40,426 bases of DNA from Agathobaculum sp. (GCF_022775115.1 NZ_JALFLA010000039.1:1-40426), one strand, 5' to 3'. Numbered from the stretch's first letter, positions 1-8,363 are shown. Notes: generated by a model not told the origin, from the sequence alone. Program-made: numbers and translations.

Positions 1-48
1 GCCAGCTATAGAGGAAGTATTTCAATGTATCGCTGACAGATTTGATTA

Positions 49-300
49 TCAGTCGAAATCCAACTGCGGAATATTCGTTACGGTTCGCAAGTATTCTTCT
101 GGGTCAGCATTCAAAATCAATTCCGCATAGGACAGCGGATCATTGTAGATGAGCCAGTCCAGTTCAGACCGCTGGAAACGGCTGTTTGCCACCTCATCCT
201 CAACAGCGGTACAGTTAATGGAAATTATGCTTCCGTCAGAATATTTCAGTTCCACACAGGCGGTGTCGATATTAAACTCACAGGAAATCAGTTTTTTCAT
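49..300 (-). CDS. Small acidic hypothetical protein (DUF6061-like)
   Basis: An 83-residue acidic soluble protein with no signal peptide or membrane segment. It begins MKKLISCEFN and contains a QRSELDWLIYNDPL segment typical of the small Firmicute proteins grouped as DUF6061 (recalled from family knowledge, not searched). The ATG at 300 is chosen because GGAGG lies eight bases upstream; a TTG five codons further upstream would lie inside that ribosome site. Function is unknown. Such proteins are often met in accessory or conjugative regions of gut Clostridia, which fits the truncated regulator next to it. The 48 bases to its left at the window edge show nothing recognisable. Confidence 0.65.
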   Translation of the reverse strand: MKKLISCEFNIDTACVELKYSDGSIISINCTAVEDEVANSRFQRSELDWLIYNDPLSYAELILNADPEEYLRTVTNIPQLDFD

Positions 301-365
301 GGGGAATACCTCCAAAATTTGATATTCTGGAAGTAGTGTAAGCGTGGGTTTGTGGTGTGGTATCC

Positions 366-503
366 TTAACTATGGGAAACTCCGCGCTCCCACTTGGACA
401 CGGCCTTGTCGCTGACGTGCAGGCGCTCGGCCAACGCGCGCTGGGTCAGTCCCTGCTCGGTGCGCAGCTGGCGGATCAGCCCACCGGTCTTTGCATGATC
501 CAT
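366..503 (-). pseudogene. Truncated XRE-family HTH regulator fragment
   Basis: ATG at 503, preceded by a GAGGTG ribosome site, opens 45 codons reading MDHAKTGGLIRQLRTEQGL, then TQRALAERLHVSDKAVSKWERG, and stops at TAA 366-368 right after the helix-turn-helix. Full-length relatives continue with GCPDVSLL and a long C-terminal region. No such continuation is visible in any frame beyond the stop. The HTH itself looks intact, so this may be a remnant left by recombination at about position 380, or a very short DNA-binding protein that is still made. The call as pseudogene is inference. Confidence 0.6.
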
Positions 504-676
504 TGTTTTTCACCTCACAGAGCTATTATACCGGGTTTGTGCCGCGCGCGCAATCAACGCGCCGTAGAGCTTGCACCGGCGCGCCTGCCTCGCATACAGT
601 GCCATAGGCAGTATGCCGCAAAATCTGCTAAAAATGGTTTTTTATTCCAGAAAATCATCTTTTGTGTTAAAGTAGG

Positions 677-705
677 TTGATTTTCCAGCGCCAATCTGTT
701 ATTCT
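677..705 (+). promoter_or_regulatory. Sigma-A promoter for SLH gene
   Basis: TTGATT (677-682), a 17-base spacer, then TATTCT (700-705), in an AT-rich stretch. It would start RNA near 712 and give a leader of about 165 bases before the SLH start. The rest of the 504-877 gap holds the upstream ORF and stem-loops listed separately. Confidence 0.5.
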
Positions 706-761
706 ATAACAAATATAAGCGCCCGCATGGAACGGCTTTGCAGCTTTGCGGAGGGGAGGCG

Positions 762-881
762 ATGGCAAAATCGTACGGCGGCAAGGCACGCGGCGCGCCA
801 CAAGGGGGTATCCCCTTGTGGGAGACAGGATATCTGTCTCCCACCAATCTTTCTGCTGACAGAAAAAAGGAGGCACTATGA
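762..881 (+). CDS. 39-codon upstream ORF coupled to SLH gene
   Basis: ATG at 762 is preceded by a strong GGAGG/GGGGAGG site. It opens 39 codons (start MAKSYGGKARGAP, end NLSADRKKEAL) and ends in a TGA that overlaps the ATG of the SLH gene by four bases (ATGA), the classic arrangement for translational coupling. The second half of the ORF coincides with three perfect stem-loops at 800-865, so part of its sequence may be dictated by RNA structure. Glycine- and lysine-rich N-terminus; no recognised domain. Alternatives: a translated leader that couples or attenuates S-layer synthesis, or a structured RNA that happens to be open. No protein evidence. Confidence 0.45.
   Translation: MAKSYGGKARGAPQGGIPLWETGYLSPTNLSADRKKEAL
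800..865 (+). promoter_or_regulatory. Three tandem stem-loops in SLH leader
   Basis: Hairpin 1: ACAAGGGG 800-807 with CCCCTTGT 812-819. Hairpin 2: GGGAGACAG 820-828 with CTGTCTCCC 834-842. Hairpin 3: TTTCTG 850-855 with CAGAAA 860-865. All three stems are perfect, with loops of 4-5 bases. They stack almost end to end, and the third ends just before the GGAGG at 869-873 that serves the SLH start. Likely a structured 5' leader that controls stability or translation; the mechanism is inference. Confidence 0.6.
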
Positions 882-3800
882 GAAAACGAATCGTAAGCAT
901 CATCACAGCCTTGGCGCTGTGTCTGAATCTGCTGCCCGCCATGGCGCTGGCTGCACCGGGTCTGACCGTCTCGATCGGTGGGACGGCCTTGCAGTCCGGC
1001 AAGGAATATGTTGCCGCACCAGGCGGCGGCGTGGCGGAGCGAACAGATACTACGCCAAATTACATTGCATACGATGCGAATACCGCCGTGCTGACCGTGT
1101 ACGGCAAGGTTGAGATAACGGCGGCAGGCATGCAGGTTGCCGGTGGGACGCTGACCGTCACCGGCGAGGAAAAGACTGCGCTGACGCTGACGGACAACCG
1201 GGATCAGCCCACAGTTCATCTGGAAAACAGCACGCTGACGCTCGCGGGCCATGTGGACTTCACCGCCACGTCCAGCGCAAGCGCTGCCGCGCAGGGCGGT
1301 GCGATGGACACCGTCACGGACTACACCGGCAGCATCACGCTGTCCAATAACAGCAAGGGCAGCGTTGTGCAGGGCGTAAGCTTGAACCTGCGCACCATGG
1401 GGGATATCACCATCCAACACACCGGAACCGTGTACTCCCTCGGCTCTTCGTATTATGCCATTGAGTATACCGCCGACAGTCCGGCTACGCTTTCCGCCAA
1501 GACCGTGACGGTCAAGAGCAATATCAGTGCGGCGGTCAAGGGCGACGGCCTGCTGACCATCATCGACACCACAAAGGCCTCTATCAGCGGCTACGGCAGC
1601 GAGCCGGTGGTGGGAAAAGCGCGCTTTGAGTACTGCGGCGAGGTAGAGGTCAAGGAGAACGAATACGACAACGAGGGCGTTGTCGTGCAGGAGCTGACGA
1701 GCGTTGAATGCGGCAGCGTAACGCTTGTGCGCACGGCGCTTAACGCGACGCCGTTTTACGATAAGGTAACGAGCGATAAGCTGGTCATGCTGCAGGGCGG
1801 CGTGGGTACACCGCTCCTTGTCGCGCTGGAGGACGGTACGCTCTGGTTCTACGGCGGCGATATCACAAATACGGGCATCAGATACACCAACAGCGGCGAG
1901 GTGCCCAAGGGGCAGACCTATTACGAGGCGGGCGAGGGCAGCGTGCGCTTCGTCCCCATGATGTATGGCGCACCCGCACGGCTGACGCTGAATAACGCAA
2001 TATTGCATGGTGAACTGAATATGTGGGGCGTCACCAGCGACCTCATCCTTACGATAGAGGGCAGCAACCGGGCAAGTTATATCGGCGGAATGCAGAACAA
2101 AGATTTACTGTTCACGCTGGCCGGCAGCGGTGAGCTGACGTTCGACAGGTTGGCGTGGGGGCAGGTGCCTGCGGGGCTTGACAAGGTGCGGCTGAATGGA
2201 CTGGTGGCGAGGTATGATACCAGTCAAGATAGTCTGGTTACCGCCTATGGAAACGCGACGATGACAGCAACAGGTGGCGGCACCTTCACAGTGGGCAGTG
2301 TTGAGGAGAAGCCTGGCACATATGCGAATGTCCGGCTTGCCCTCGCGCCCGGCGCGACGCTCACCATCCCCGACGGTCTTACGCTTGAGGTCAACCGCAT
2401 GGACTGGCTGGAAAACAACGGCAGCATGGTCAACAACGGCATCGTCAAGCTGACGGATAACAGTGTACAGGATGTGAAAGCTGCCATCCGCAGTCTGAAA
2501 CTGACAGGCGCCGGTCTGGTCAGGGCGGTGAACGCGGGTGGCCAGCAGACGACCTATGCGAACAATGGCTCGGTGTGTATCGAGGGCACGCTCGACCTCA
2601 CCAACGCCGGAACGGAGGGCGAACTGGATGCCAACGGATACCACTGGGACAACGCCGCGAACACGCTGCAGCTGAAGGATATCACCTTAATGGACAGCGT
2701 AACGCTGCCGGCCGGTGACGCGGTGACCATTGTCACCACAGAGGAGAGCTTTATCAACGATATCGCCTTCGCGGGCGGAGATGCCGCGAATGTGACCTTC
2801 TCGGGCGCGGCGCGGCTGCTCGTCGGCAGCATTGCGGATACGCAGGCATCCAGCCTGACCGTGGACACGGATACCGAGGTAGTTGTGCAAAGAGGCGGCA
2901 TCAGCTTGGGCAGCGATGCAGACGGCAAGGATGCCGTGGTCACGGTAAAGGGCAAGCTGACCGCGAACGGTGATACGCCAACTCTTATAAAAGATGGGCT
3001 GCGGCTGAACGGCGGCGTGTATAACCGCGCAAATCTGTCGAGGGCACCTGTGAAGAATGTCCCGGCGGTCAACGTCGGGCAGGTGGTCGTTGGCAGCGGC
3101 GGCGTGCTGACCGTTTCCGGCGCGCAGGGCGTGCAGATCAACGGCATGAGCGCCCCGGATGGGCTGCTCGGCGCGTTCCAAGTGGAGGAGGGCGGACAGT
3201 TCATTGCGGACTGCACCGACTACAACCTCATGGTGCGCGCGGACGGCGCGGCCATCACCGCTGAGCAGGCAGAGCAGATTGTCAAGCTGCCGCAAGGCTA
3301 TCTGCCGGACGGGTATGCCGTGCGGCTGGTCAACAGCGCGGATGGCTCGCAGCAGGCGGTCACTATCGCACCGGAGAACGCGGCGCTCACGCTGTATCTG
3401 GGCAAGCTCACCGGTGCGGCCGGTCAGTTGAGTGTCACCAAGCAGGATGCCCCGAATGGCGGCGGCGATATCCCGCCCAGCAGCGGCGATGTGCCTGATG
3501 GCGGTGGGGATACCCCGAGCGGCGGCAATAACGGTGGCAATAACAGCGGCGCCACGTCCGGCGGCGGCTCGAACACTGGCGCTGCGACCCGCGCAGTCAG
3601 CGTGGGCAGCAGCCAAAACGGCACGGTGACACTCAGCCACAAAAACGCCGCCCCGGGCACGGCTGTTATCATCACCGCGACCCCGGATAAGGGTTATCGG
3701 CTGAGCGGTATCACCGTTACCGACAAGAACGGCAAGCAGCTGGCGGTCACCCGCAAGAGCGACAGTGTGTACACCTTTACGATGCCTGCGGGCGAGGTGG

Positions 3801-4384
3801 AAATCAAGGCCGTGTTTGAAAAGGCCGATGCCGAGACCGAGCGCCCGATGCTGCAATTTGGCGATCTGGATACAGGCGCGTGGTATTACGAGGCGGTGGA
3901 CTATGTGCTGCAGAACGGCCTGATGAGTGGCTACGGCGACGGGAGCTTTGGCCCGGATGACAGTCTCTCCCGCGCGATGCTGGCGCAGATCCTGTACAAC
4001 AAGGAGGGCAAGCCCGCCGTGTCCGGCACAGGCAGCTTTGCCGATGTGCCGCGCGGCGCGTGGTATGCCGGCGCGGTCAGCTGGGCAAGCGAGAGAGGCA
4101 TCGTTAGCGGCTACGGCGACGGCGGCTTTGGGCCGGATGATCCCATCACCCGGGAGCAGCTGGTCGTCATGCTGTGGCGCTATCAGGGCAGCCCTGCCCC
4201 CACCGGAACAATGCCGGACTTCACGGACGCGCAGCAGATCAGCGGCTACGCCAAGGATGCTGTGACATGGGCGGCGGAAAACGGCATTGTCAGCGGAAAC
4301 GGCGGCGGCGTACTGGTGCCGAGCGGCATTGCCACGCGCGCGCAGGTAGCGCAGATGCTCAAGAACTTTATGGAAAACGCCTGA
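878..4384 (+). CDS. SLH-domain surface protein, 1168 aa
   Basis: A secreted cell-wall protein. Residues 1-25 are a signal peptide with an ALA cleavage site. Residues 26 to about 855 are Thr/Gly/Val-rich short repeats of beta-helix or adhesin character with no recognised catalytic motif. A Gly/Ser/Asn linker covers about 859-903. Residues about 904-982 match an InlB-type B-repeat (SSQNGTVTLS, then TPDKGYRLSGITV and TMPAGEVEIKAVF). Three SLH domains follow at about 992-1035, 1052-1095 and 1112-1160 (WYYEAVDYVLQNGLMSGYGDG, ITREQLVVML). SLH triplets bind pyruvylated secondary cell-wall polymer, so the protein should be displayed on the surface; what it binds is not evident. ATG 878 has GGAGG five bases upstream. 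Terminator at 4445-4483. Two other SLH genes, one decayed, lie at 14-16.7 kb. Confidence 0.93.
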   Translation: MRKRIVSIITALALCLNLLPAMALAAPGLTVSIGGTALQSGKEYVAAPGGGVAERTDTTPNYIAYDANTAVLTVYGKVEITAAGMQVAGGTLTVTGEEKTALTLTDNRDQPTVHLENSTLTLAGHVDFTATSSASAAAQGGAMDTVTDYTGSITLSNNSKGSVVQGVSLNLRTMGDITIQHTGTVYSLGSSYYAIEYTADSPATLSAKTVTVKSNISAAVKGDGLLTIIDTTKASISGYGSEPVVGKARFEYCGEVEVKENEYDNEGVVVQELTSVECGSVTLVRTALNATPFYDKVTSDKLVMLQGGVGTPLLVALEDGTLWFYGGDITNTGIRYTNSGEVPKGQTYYEAGEGSVRFVPMMYGAPARLTLNNAILHGELNMWGVTSDLILTIEGSNRASYIGGMQNKDLLFTLAGSGELTFDRLAWGQVPAGLDKVRLNGLVARYDTSQDSLVTAYGNATMTATGGGTFTVGSVEEKPGTYANVRLALAPGATLTIPDGLTLEVNRMDWLENNGSMVNNGIVKLTDNSVQDVKAAIRSLKLTGAGLVRAVNAGGQQTTYANNGSVCIEGTLDLTNAGTEGELDANGYHWDNAANTLQLKDITLMDSVTLPAGDAVTIVTTEESFINDIAFAGGDAANVTFSGAARLLVGSIADTQASSLTVDTDTEVVVQRGGISLGSDADGKDAVVTVKGKLTANGDTPTLIKDGLRLNGGVYNRANLSRAPVKNVPAVNVGQVVVGSGGVLTVSGAQGVQINGMSAPDGLLGAFQVEEGGQFIADCTDYNLMVRADGAAITAEQAEQIVKLPQGYLPDGYAVRLVNSADGSQQAVTIAPENAALTLYLGKLTGAAGQLSVTKQDAPNGGGDIPPSSGDVPDGGGDTPSGGNNGGNNSGATSGGGSNTGAATRAVSVGSSQNGTVTLSHKNAAPGTAVIITATPDKGYRLSGITVTDKNGKQLAVTRKSDSVYTFTMPAGEVEIKAVFEKADAETERPMLQFGDLDTGAWYYEAVDYVLQNGLMSGYGDGSFGPDDSLSRAMLAQILYNKEGKPAVSGTGSFADVPRGAWYAGAVSWASERGIVSGYGDGGFGPDDPITREQLVVMLWRYQGSPAPTGTMPDFTDAQQISGYAKDAVTWAAENGIVSGNGGGVLVPSGIATRAQVAQMLKNFMENA

Positions 4385-4444
4385 AAAAACGGGAATGGCG
4401 CGCATTCGCGCGCGGCGGCATACCGGAAAACGGCGTTTGACGAA

Positions 4445-4483
4445 AACAGCGGTCTCCTTGCGTTGAGCAGGGAGACCGCTGTT
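4445..4483. terminator. Bidirectional terminator between convergent genes
   Basis: A 13-bp perfect stem (AACAGCGGTCTCC 4445-4457 with 4471-4483) with a 13-base loop. T-rich on both sides: GATTTTG on the plus strand, TTTTCG on the minus strand. It sits between the converging SLH and TetR genes. Confidence 0.75.
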
Positions 4484-4505
4484 GATTTTGCCGGTGCGCT
4501 TGCGC

Positions 4506-5105
4506 CTAACTGCCGGGCGGTGCTTCCCGTTCAGTCATGCCGTACAGCATGGTTTGCAGCAGCGCTTCGGACTGCTGCTCGCTATCCTTGGCCGGGCTTT
4601 CGCGGAGATAGACACCAAGGAAATTGACAAACACGCGAAACTGCTGAATGGCCTGCTCCATAGATAGCTGCGGCCGCAGCCGCTCTTGCTGCAGGACAGT
4701 GCGCAGCAGGTCATCGTTGAGTGCGTCAAAAGCCGCGCGGCAAGCGTGCAGCGCCTCGGATAAGTGCGTCGGCGGCTCGATCAGAATGTCGTAAAACAAC
4801 TGGCGATAGGCGGGATGGCTGCGGAAAAACTGCATCCGCACGGCAAAATACTGAGCGACTGTCACGCTGGCGGGGTCGATCTCGCTGCGCAGGTAATCGG
4901 TCAGCTCGTCAAACATCTGCTGCACGCAGGCCAGATAGAGCGTATCCTTGCTGTCGTAATAATGGTATAGCTGCCCTTTGGAGATGCCGCCGTGCGCACA
5001 GAGCAGGTTGAGCGAGCTGCCTGCGTACCCGTTCGCCGCAAATTCGGCAAGGGCGTGCGACAGGATGCGCGCGCGCCCTTTGCGGTTTCGTTCTGCCTGC
5101 TTCAT
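4506..5105 (-). CDS. TetR/AcrR-family transcriptional regulator
   Basis: A 199-residue one-component repressor. The N-terminal TetR HTH is at residues about 10-52 (RARILSHALAEFAANGYAGSS, ISKGQLYHYYDSKDTLY). The ligand-binding C-terminal half is diverged, so the ligand cannot be guessed. ATG 5105 is chosen because AGGAGG lies eight bases upstream; the GTG at 5114 falls inside that site. It is divergent from the transglutaminase-like gene, and a near-perfect 20-bp palindrome overlaps that gene's promoter. The likely role is autoregulation and repression of the 5233-6984 pair. Confidence 0.9.
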   Translation of the reverse strand: MKQAERNRKGRARILSHALAEFAANGYAGSSLNLLCAHGGISKGQLYHYYDSKDTLYLACVQQMFDELTDYLRSEIDPASVTVAQYFAVRMQFFRSHPAYRQLFYDILIEPPTHLSEALHACRAAFDALNDDLLRTVLQQERLRPQLSMEQAIQQFRVFVNFLGVYLRESPAKDSEQQSEALLQTMLYGMTEREAPPGS

Positions 5106-5164
5106 CCATTTCACCTCCTCCGGTTACAGTATAACAAAAGCCGCGTTTTGTGTCTATATGATGC

Positions 5165-5193
5165 TTGACTGGCAAAGACTTGTGTGATAATAT
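5165..5193 (+). promoter_or_regulatory. Promoter of transglutaminase-like operon
   Basis: TTGACT (5165-5170), a 17-base spacer and TAATAT (5188-5193). RNA would start near 5200, inside the palindromic operator at 5196-5215. Confidence 0.6.
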
Positions 5194-5195
5194 AT

Positions 5196-5215
5196 AACAA
5201 ACCATATAGTCTGTT
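5196..5215. promoter_or_regulatory. Probable TetR operator palindrome
   Basis: AACAAACCATATAGTCTGTT matches its own reverse complement at 16 of 20 positions (AACA-AC-ATAT-GT-TGTT). It begins two bases after the -10 element of the plus-strand promoter, so a bound dimer would block initiation. Assignment to the neighbouring TetR protein is inference from position and divergence. Confidence 0.6.
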
Positions 5216-5232
5216 TTTTGAGGAGGGGCATT

Positions 5233-6411
5233 ATGCTGCGTAAATGGACAGCGGGACTGCTTGCAGTATCGGTGCTGTGCCCTGCCGCGCTGGCGGCCGA
5301 ACCGGCGCGCGTGGAGCAAGGTGTTGTCTCCGCGTGGACGGCGGTCAGAAGCATGGCGCGGCAGAGCTGGCAGGAGATGTGTCAGTTCGTCATCGGGCAA
5401 ATACGCGAACAGTCCGCCGCACCGGACGGGCAGCCGGTTGCCGTTGCCAGCTTGCAGGAGCTGGGAGAGCAGCTGCAAACGGCGATCGCTGCGGTGCGTC
5501 AGCCGCCGGTGTTTGACGTTTCCGCGCTATCTGCGCAGGCAGCGTTGGAGTTAGACGTGAAAAACCTGTATTACGGCGTGATCTCCGCCCATCCGGACTA
5601 TAAATACGCCTATGATCTGCAAGCTGAGCGAAACGGTGAGCTGCTGCGCTGCACGATCCGGTACATGCCCTATCGCAGCGGGGATTACCCGGAGGGCTTT
5701 GCGGGCGCGCCGGTCGGCAGCCTGCCGGAGCTGATGCAGCTGGCGCGGGAAAATATAGCACGGCAAAGCGTCGATATCCGCATCACGAACACCGCGATGA
5801 CGGTGGATGACATGAACAAAGCATTTCAGCAGGTGGGCGGTGGGTATATCCTGTGCCAGCTTGGCCGGGATGGCACGACCATCACCTTTACCCCGCAAAA
5901 CCAGCTGACGCATGCGGCTGCGGCGGCGCGGCTGGACGAGATCGACCGGCTGGCCGAGACGATGCTGGCGCGCACGGTCACGGCGGACGGGAGCGCGGCG
6001 CAAAAGGCCGAGGCGCTGTACACCGAATTGACCAAAACTGTCGTTTACGACCATCGGTACTATGCCGACCGTGCGGCGATGCCCTATGATTCGACAACGG
6101 CCTACGGTGCGCTGCATGACCGGATGGCGATCTGCGGCGGCTACGCGCAGGCGCTGCAGGTGCTCTTTGACAAGGCGGGCATTCCGTGCTATACCGTCAG
6201 CGGCAAGGCAAATGGAGAATATCATATGTGGAATATCGCTTATCTGGACGATGTCTGGCAGTATTTTGATCCCACCTATGACCGCGGCCGCGCGGCATAT
6301 GGCTTTTACCGCTTTGCCGTGCCCGCCGAGCAGTTGACAGGCTACCAATGGGATCAGTCGTGGGTGGAACGGTTGACACAGGCAGCCGTTTTGGCATACA
6401 CCACACAATAA
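5233..6411 (+). CDS. Secreted transglutaminase-like protein
   Basis: 392 residues with a signal peptide at 1-21 (MLRKWTAGLLAVSVLCPAALA). The C-terminal half carries a transglutaminase/cysteine-protease core with the expected triad in order: Cys301 in AICGGYA, His331 in GEYHMWN and Asp346 in YFDPTYD. The N-terminal 250 residues show no recognised domain. Prokaryotic members are mostly peptidases or peptide-processing enzymes of the envelope rather than protein crosslinkers; the substrate is unknown. ATG 5233 has GAGGAGGGG upstream. It is followed 12 bases later by a lipoprotein gene, and the two probably act together outside the membrane under the TetR operator. Confidence 0.85.
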   Translation: MLRKWTAGLLAVSVLCPAALAAEPARVEQGVVSAWTAVRSMARQSWQEMCQFVIGQIREQSAAPDGQPVAVASLQELGEQLQTAIAAVRQPPVFDVSALSAQAALELDVKNLYYGVISAHPDYKYAYDLQAERNGELLRCTIRYMPYRSGDYPEGFAGAPVGSLPELMQLARENIARQSVDIRITNTAMTVDDMNKAFQQVGGGYILCQLGRDGTTITFTPQNQLTHAAAAARLDEIDRLAETMLARTVTADGSAAQKAEALYTELTKTVVYDHRYYADRAAMPYDSTTAYGALHDRMAICGGYAQALQVLFDKAGIPCYTVSGKANGEYHMWNIAYLDDVWQYFDPTYDRGRAAYGFYRFAVPAEQLTGYQWDQSWVERLTQAAVLAYTTQ

Positions 6412-6423
6412 AAGGAGGAGAAC

Positions 6424-6984
6424 ATGATGGACAAGAAGTGGATGGTGCTCGTGGCGCTTGCCATGGGTGTACTGCTGGCCGGCTGCACACCGGCGGCGCA
6501 AACGACAGATGAGGGTACGGCCGGCAACGGTGCGTCGCAAACGGCGGATGAGGGAGTAGCCGGAGACGGTCTGGCGCAGGTGGCCTCTCTGCTCGGGCAG
6601 CAGGATGCCGATACGGCTGATCTGTTTGGCGGCGGCACGGAAAACTGGACGGCGGACAAGTCCGTCTATATCGGTCGCGTATTTGAAACCAAGCTGTATG
6701 GCGAGCCGGTAACCATCTACACCTCCTGCGGACAGGATGATGTGGTGGAATCGGTGTCGGTCTGGATAGCGGACGGCACGGGCGAGGTATCCGATCAGCA
6801 GGTGGGGGACTGGCAGATGCGCGTCTCCGAGGCCACCGGCGTGCAGATGGAGGATATGGGTCAGGCATCCGAATCCGGTACATACGCTTGGCGCTGGCAG
6901 ACGAATGATACATTCTACACGCTGCGCCCGCTGGAAAATATCCTATCGCTGGACATCATTCCGGCCGTGGGTGAGCTGCAATAA
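6424..6984 (+). CDS. Hypothetical lipoprotein
   Basis: 186 residues. A lipoprotein signal ends in LLAGC with the lipidated cysteine at position 21. A Thr/Asp/Gly/Ala spacer with a duplicated TDEG/ADEG motif follows, then a compact domain from about residue 75 (NWTADKSVYIGRVF, SCGQDDVVESVSVWIADG) of no recognised family. A second ATG one codon downstream is an equally good start for the same AGGAGG site. It is the second gene of the transglutaminase-like operon and ends before a strong terminator. Confidence 0.75.
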   Translation: MMDKKWMVLVALAMGVLLAGCTPAAQTTDEGTAGNGASQTADEGVAGDGLAQVASLLGQQDADTADLFGGGTENWTADKSVYIGRVFETKLYGEPVTIYTSCGQDDVVESVSVWIADGTGEVSDQQVGDWQMRVSEATGVQMEDMGQASESGTYAWRWQTNDTFYTLRPLENILSLDIIPAVGELQ

Positions 6985-7017
6985 TATGGCTTTTAGCCAT
7001 AGAAAAACTGAGAGAGT

Positions 7018-7058
7018 GCGAGCGGAGCGGTGCGCGGGTAGCCGCTCCGCTCGCTTTT
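7018..7058 (+). terminator. Intrinsic terminator
   Basis: A perfect 13-bp GC-rich stem (GCGAGCGGAGCGG 7018-7030 with 7042-7054) followed by TTTT. It closes the transglutaminase-like/lipoprotein operon. Confidence 0.85.
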
Positions 7059-7083
7059 GCGCCTGAATGGCTGGGGGAAGCAC

Positions 7084-7112
7084 TTGCCAATGCTTTTGCA
7101 CTGTGCTATAAT
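7084..7112 (+). promoter_or_regulatory. Strong promoter of aminotransferase gene
   Basis: TTGCCA (7084-7089), 17 bases, TATAAT (7107-7112) with an extended TGC just before the -10. RNA start near 7119. Confidence 0.75.
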
Positions 7113-7141
7113 AAACCGACAAATGAAAGGGGAATGCTGTT

Positions 7142-8329
7142 ATGCTCAATGAGACAATGACCGCGCTGGGCAAGCACCGCTCGACCATCCGCGAGATTTT
7201 TGAATACGGCAACCGCCGTGCGGTCGAGGTGGGCCGGGAGAACGTGTTTGACTTTTCTATCGGCAACCCGTCCGTGCCCGCGCCCGACGCGGTGCGGCAG
7301 GCCATGCTGGCTGAGGCTGCGGGCGACCCGGTGGCGCTGCACGGTTATACCTCGGCGCCGGGCGCGGCTGACGCGCGTCAAGCGCTGGCCGACGACCTCA
7401 ATCGCCGCTTCAGCACGGATTACACGGCGGATAACCTGTATCTGACCGCGGGCGCGGCTGCTGCGCTCTCCTGCGCGTTTAAGGCAATGGCCTGCCCGGG
7501 GGACGAGTTTGTCGTGCTTGCGCCGTATTTTCCTGAATATAAGATGTTCATCGAACAGGGCGCGGGGGGCAAATGCGTGGTCGTACCGCCGTCAGTTACG
7601 GATTTTCAGATCGACTTTGACGCCTTGGCGCAGCGCCTGAATCAAAAGACCAAGGCGGTCGTCATCAACTCACCCAACAATCCCTCGGGTGTGGTGTATA
7701 CCGAGGCGACCATCCAGCGTCTGGCCGCGCTGCTGCGGGACAAGGCGCGCGCCTTCGGCCACCCAATCTACCTGATCTCGGACGAGCCGTACCGCGAGAT
7801 CGTGTACGACGGCCTGACCGTGCCGTTCGTGCCGCACTATTATGAGGATACCGTGGTCTGCTATTCGTATTCTAAATCGCTTTCGCTGCCGGGTGAGCGC
7901 ATCGGCTATGTGCTGGTGCCGCCGCGGGCGACCGACAGCGGCGACCTGTACGCCGCAGTATGCGGCGCGGGGCGCGCGCTCGGCTACATCTGTGCGCCGA
8001 GCCTGTTCCAGCGTATCGCGGCGCGCTGCGCGAATATGACCAGTGATATCTCGGTCTATCAGACCTGCCGCGATCTGCTGTATGACGGGCTGGTCGAAAT
8101 GGGTTACACCTGCGTCAAGCCTGAGGGCGCGTTCTACCTGTTCCCGCAGACGCTTGAGCCGGATGACCGCGCGTTCTGTGAGCGCGCCAAGCAGTATGAT
8201 CTGCTGCTTGTGCCCGGCGTTGACTTCGGCGCGCCGGGGCATATGCGCATCTCCTACTGCGTGCAGCCGGATACCATTCGCCGCGCGCTGCCGCTGTTTG
8301 GCAAGCTGGCGGAGGATTACCGCAAATAA
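7142..8329 (+). CDS. PLP-dependent class I/II aminotransferase
   Basis: 395 residues, the usual length for fold-type I aspartate/aromatic aminotransferases. Landmarks in order: FDFSIGNPSVPAP near the N-terminus, NSPNNPSGVVY, SDEPYREIVYDG (PLP-pyridine Asp and Tyr), and the Schiff-base Lys245 in YSYSKSLSLPGERIGY. It transfers the amino group from an amino acid to a 2-oxo acid in the cytoplasm. Substrate choice is not readable; relatives are annotated as aspartate aminotransferases. Monocistronic with its own near-consensus promoter; no T-rich terminator follows, only a long palindrome at 8364-8400. Confidence 0.92.
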   Translation: MLNETMTALGKHRSTIREIFEYGNRRAVEVGRENVFDFSIGNPSVPAPDAVRQAMLAEAAGDPVALHGYTSAPGAADARQALADDLNRRFSTDYTADNLYLTAGAAAALSCAFKAMACPGDEFVVLAPYFPEYKMFIEQGAGGKCVVVPPSVTDFQIDFDALAQRLNQKTKAVVINSPNNPSGVVYTEATIQRLAALLRDKARAFGHPIYLISDEPYREIVYDGLTVPFVPHYYEDTVVCYSYSKSLSLPGERIGYVLVPPRATDSGDLYAAVCGAGRALGYICAPSLFQRIAARCANMTSDISVYQTCRDLLYDGLVEMGYTCVKPEGAFYLFPQTLEPDDRAFCERAKQYDLLLVPGVDFGAPGHMRISYCVQPDTIRRALPLFGKLAEDYRK

Positions 8330-8363
8330 TTTGTGAATAGATTACAACAAAATGGAAAATAAA

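Noticed and set aside
704-4405. Long minus-strand open frames inside the first SLH gene
   Set aside because: Shadows of a GC-rich gene; the plus-strand frame has signal peptide, repeats and SLH domains.
5106-5114. GTG start of the TetR gene at 5114
   Set aside because: It overlaps the Shine-Dalgarno sequence that serves ATG 5105; the same reasoning rejects GTG 17564 for sigK.
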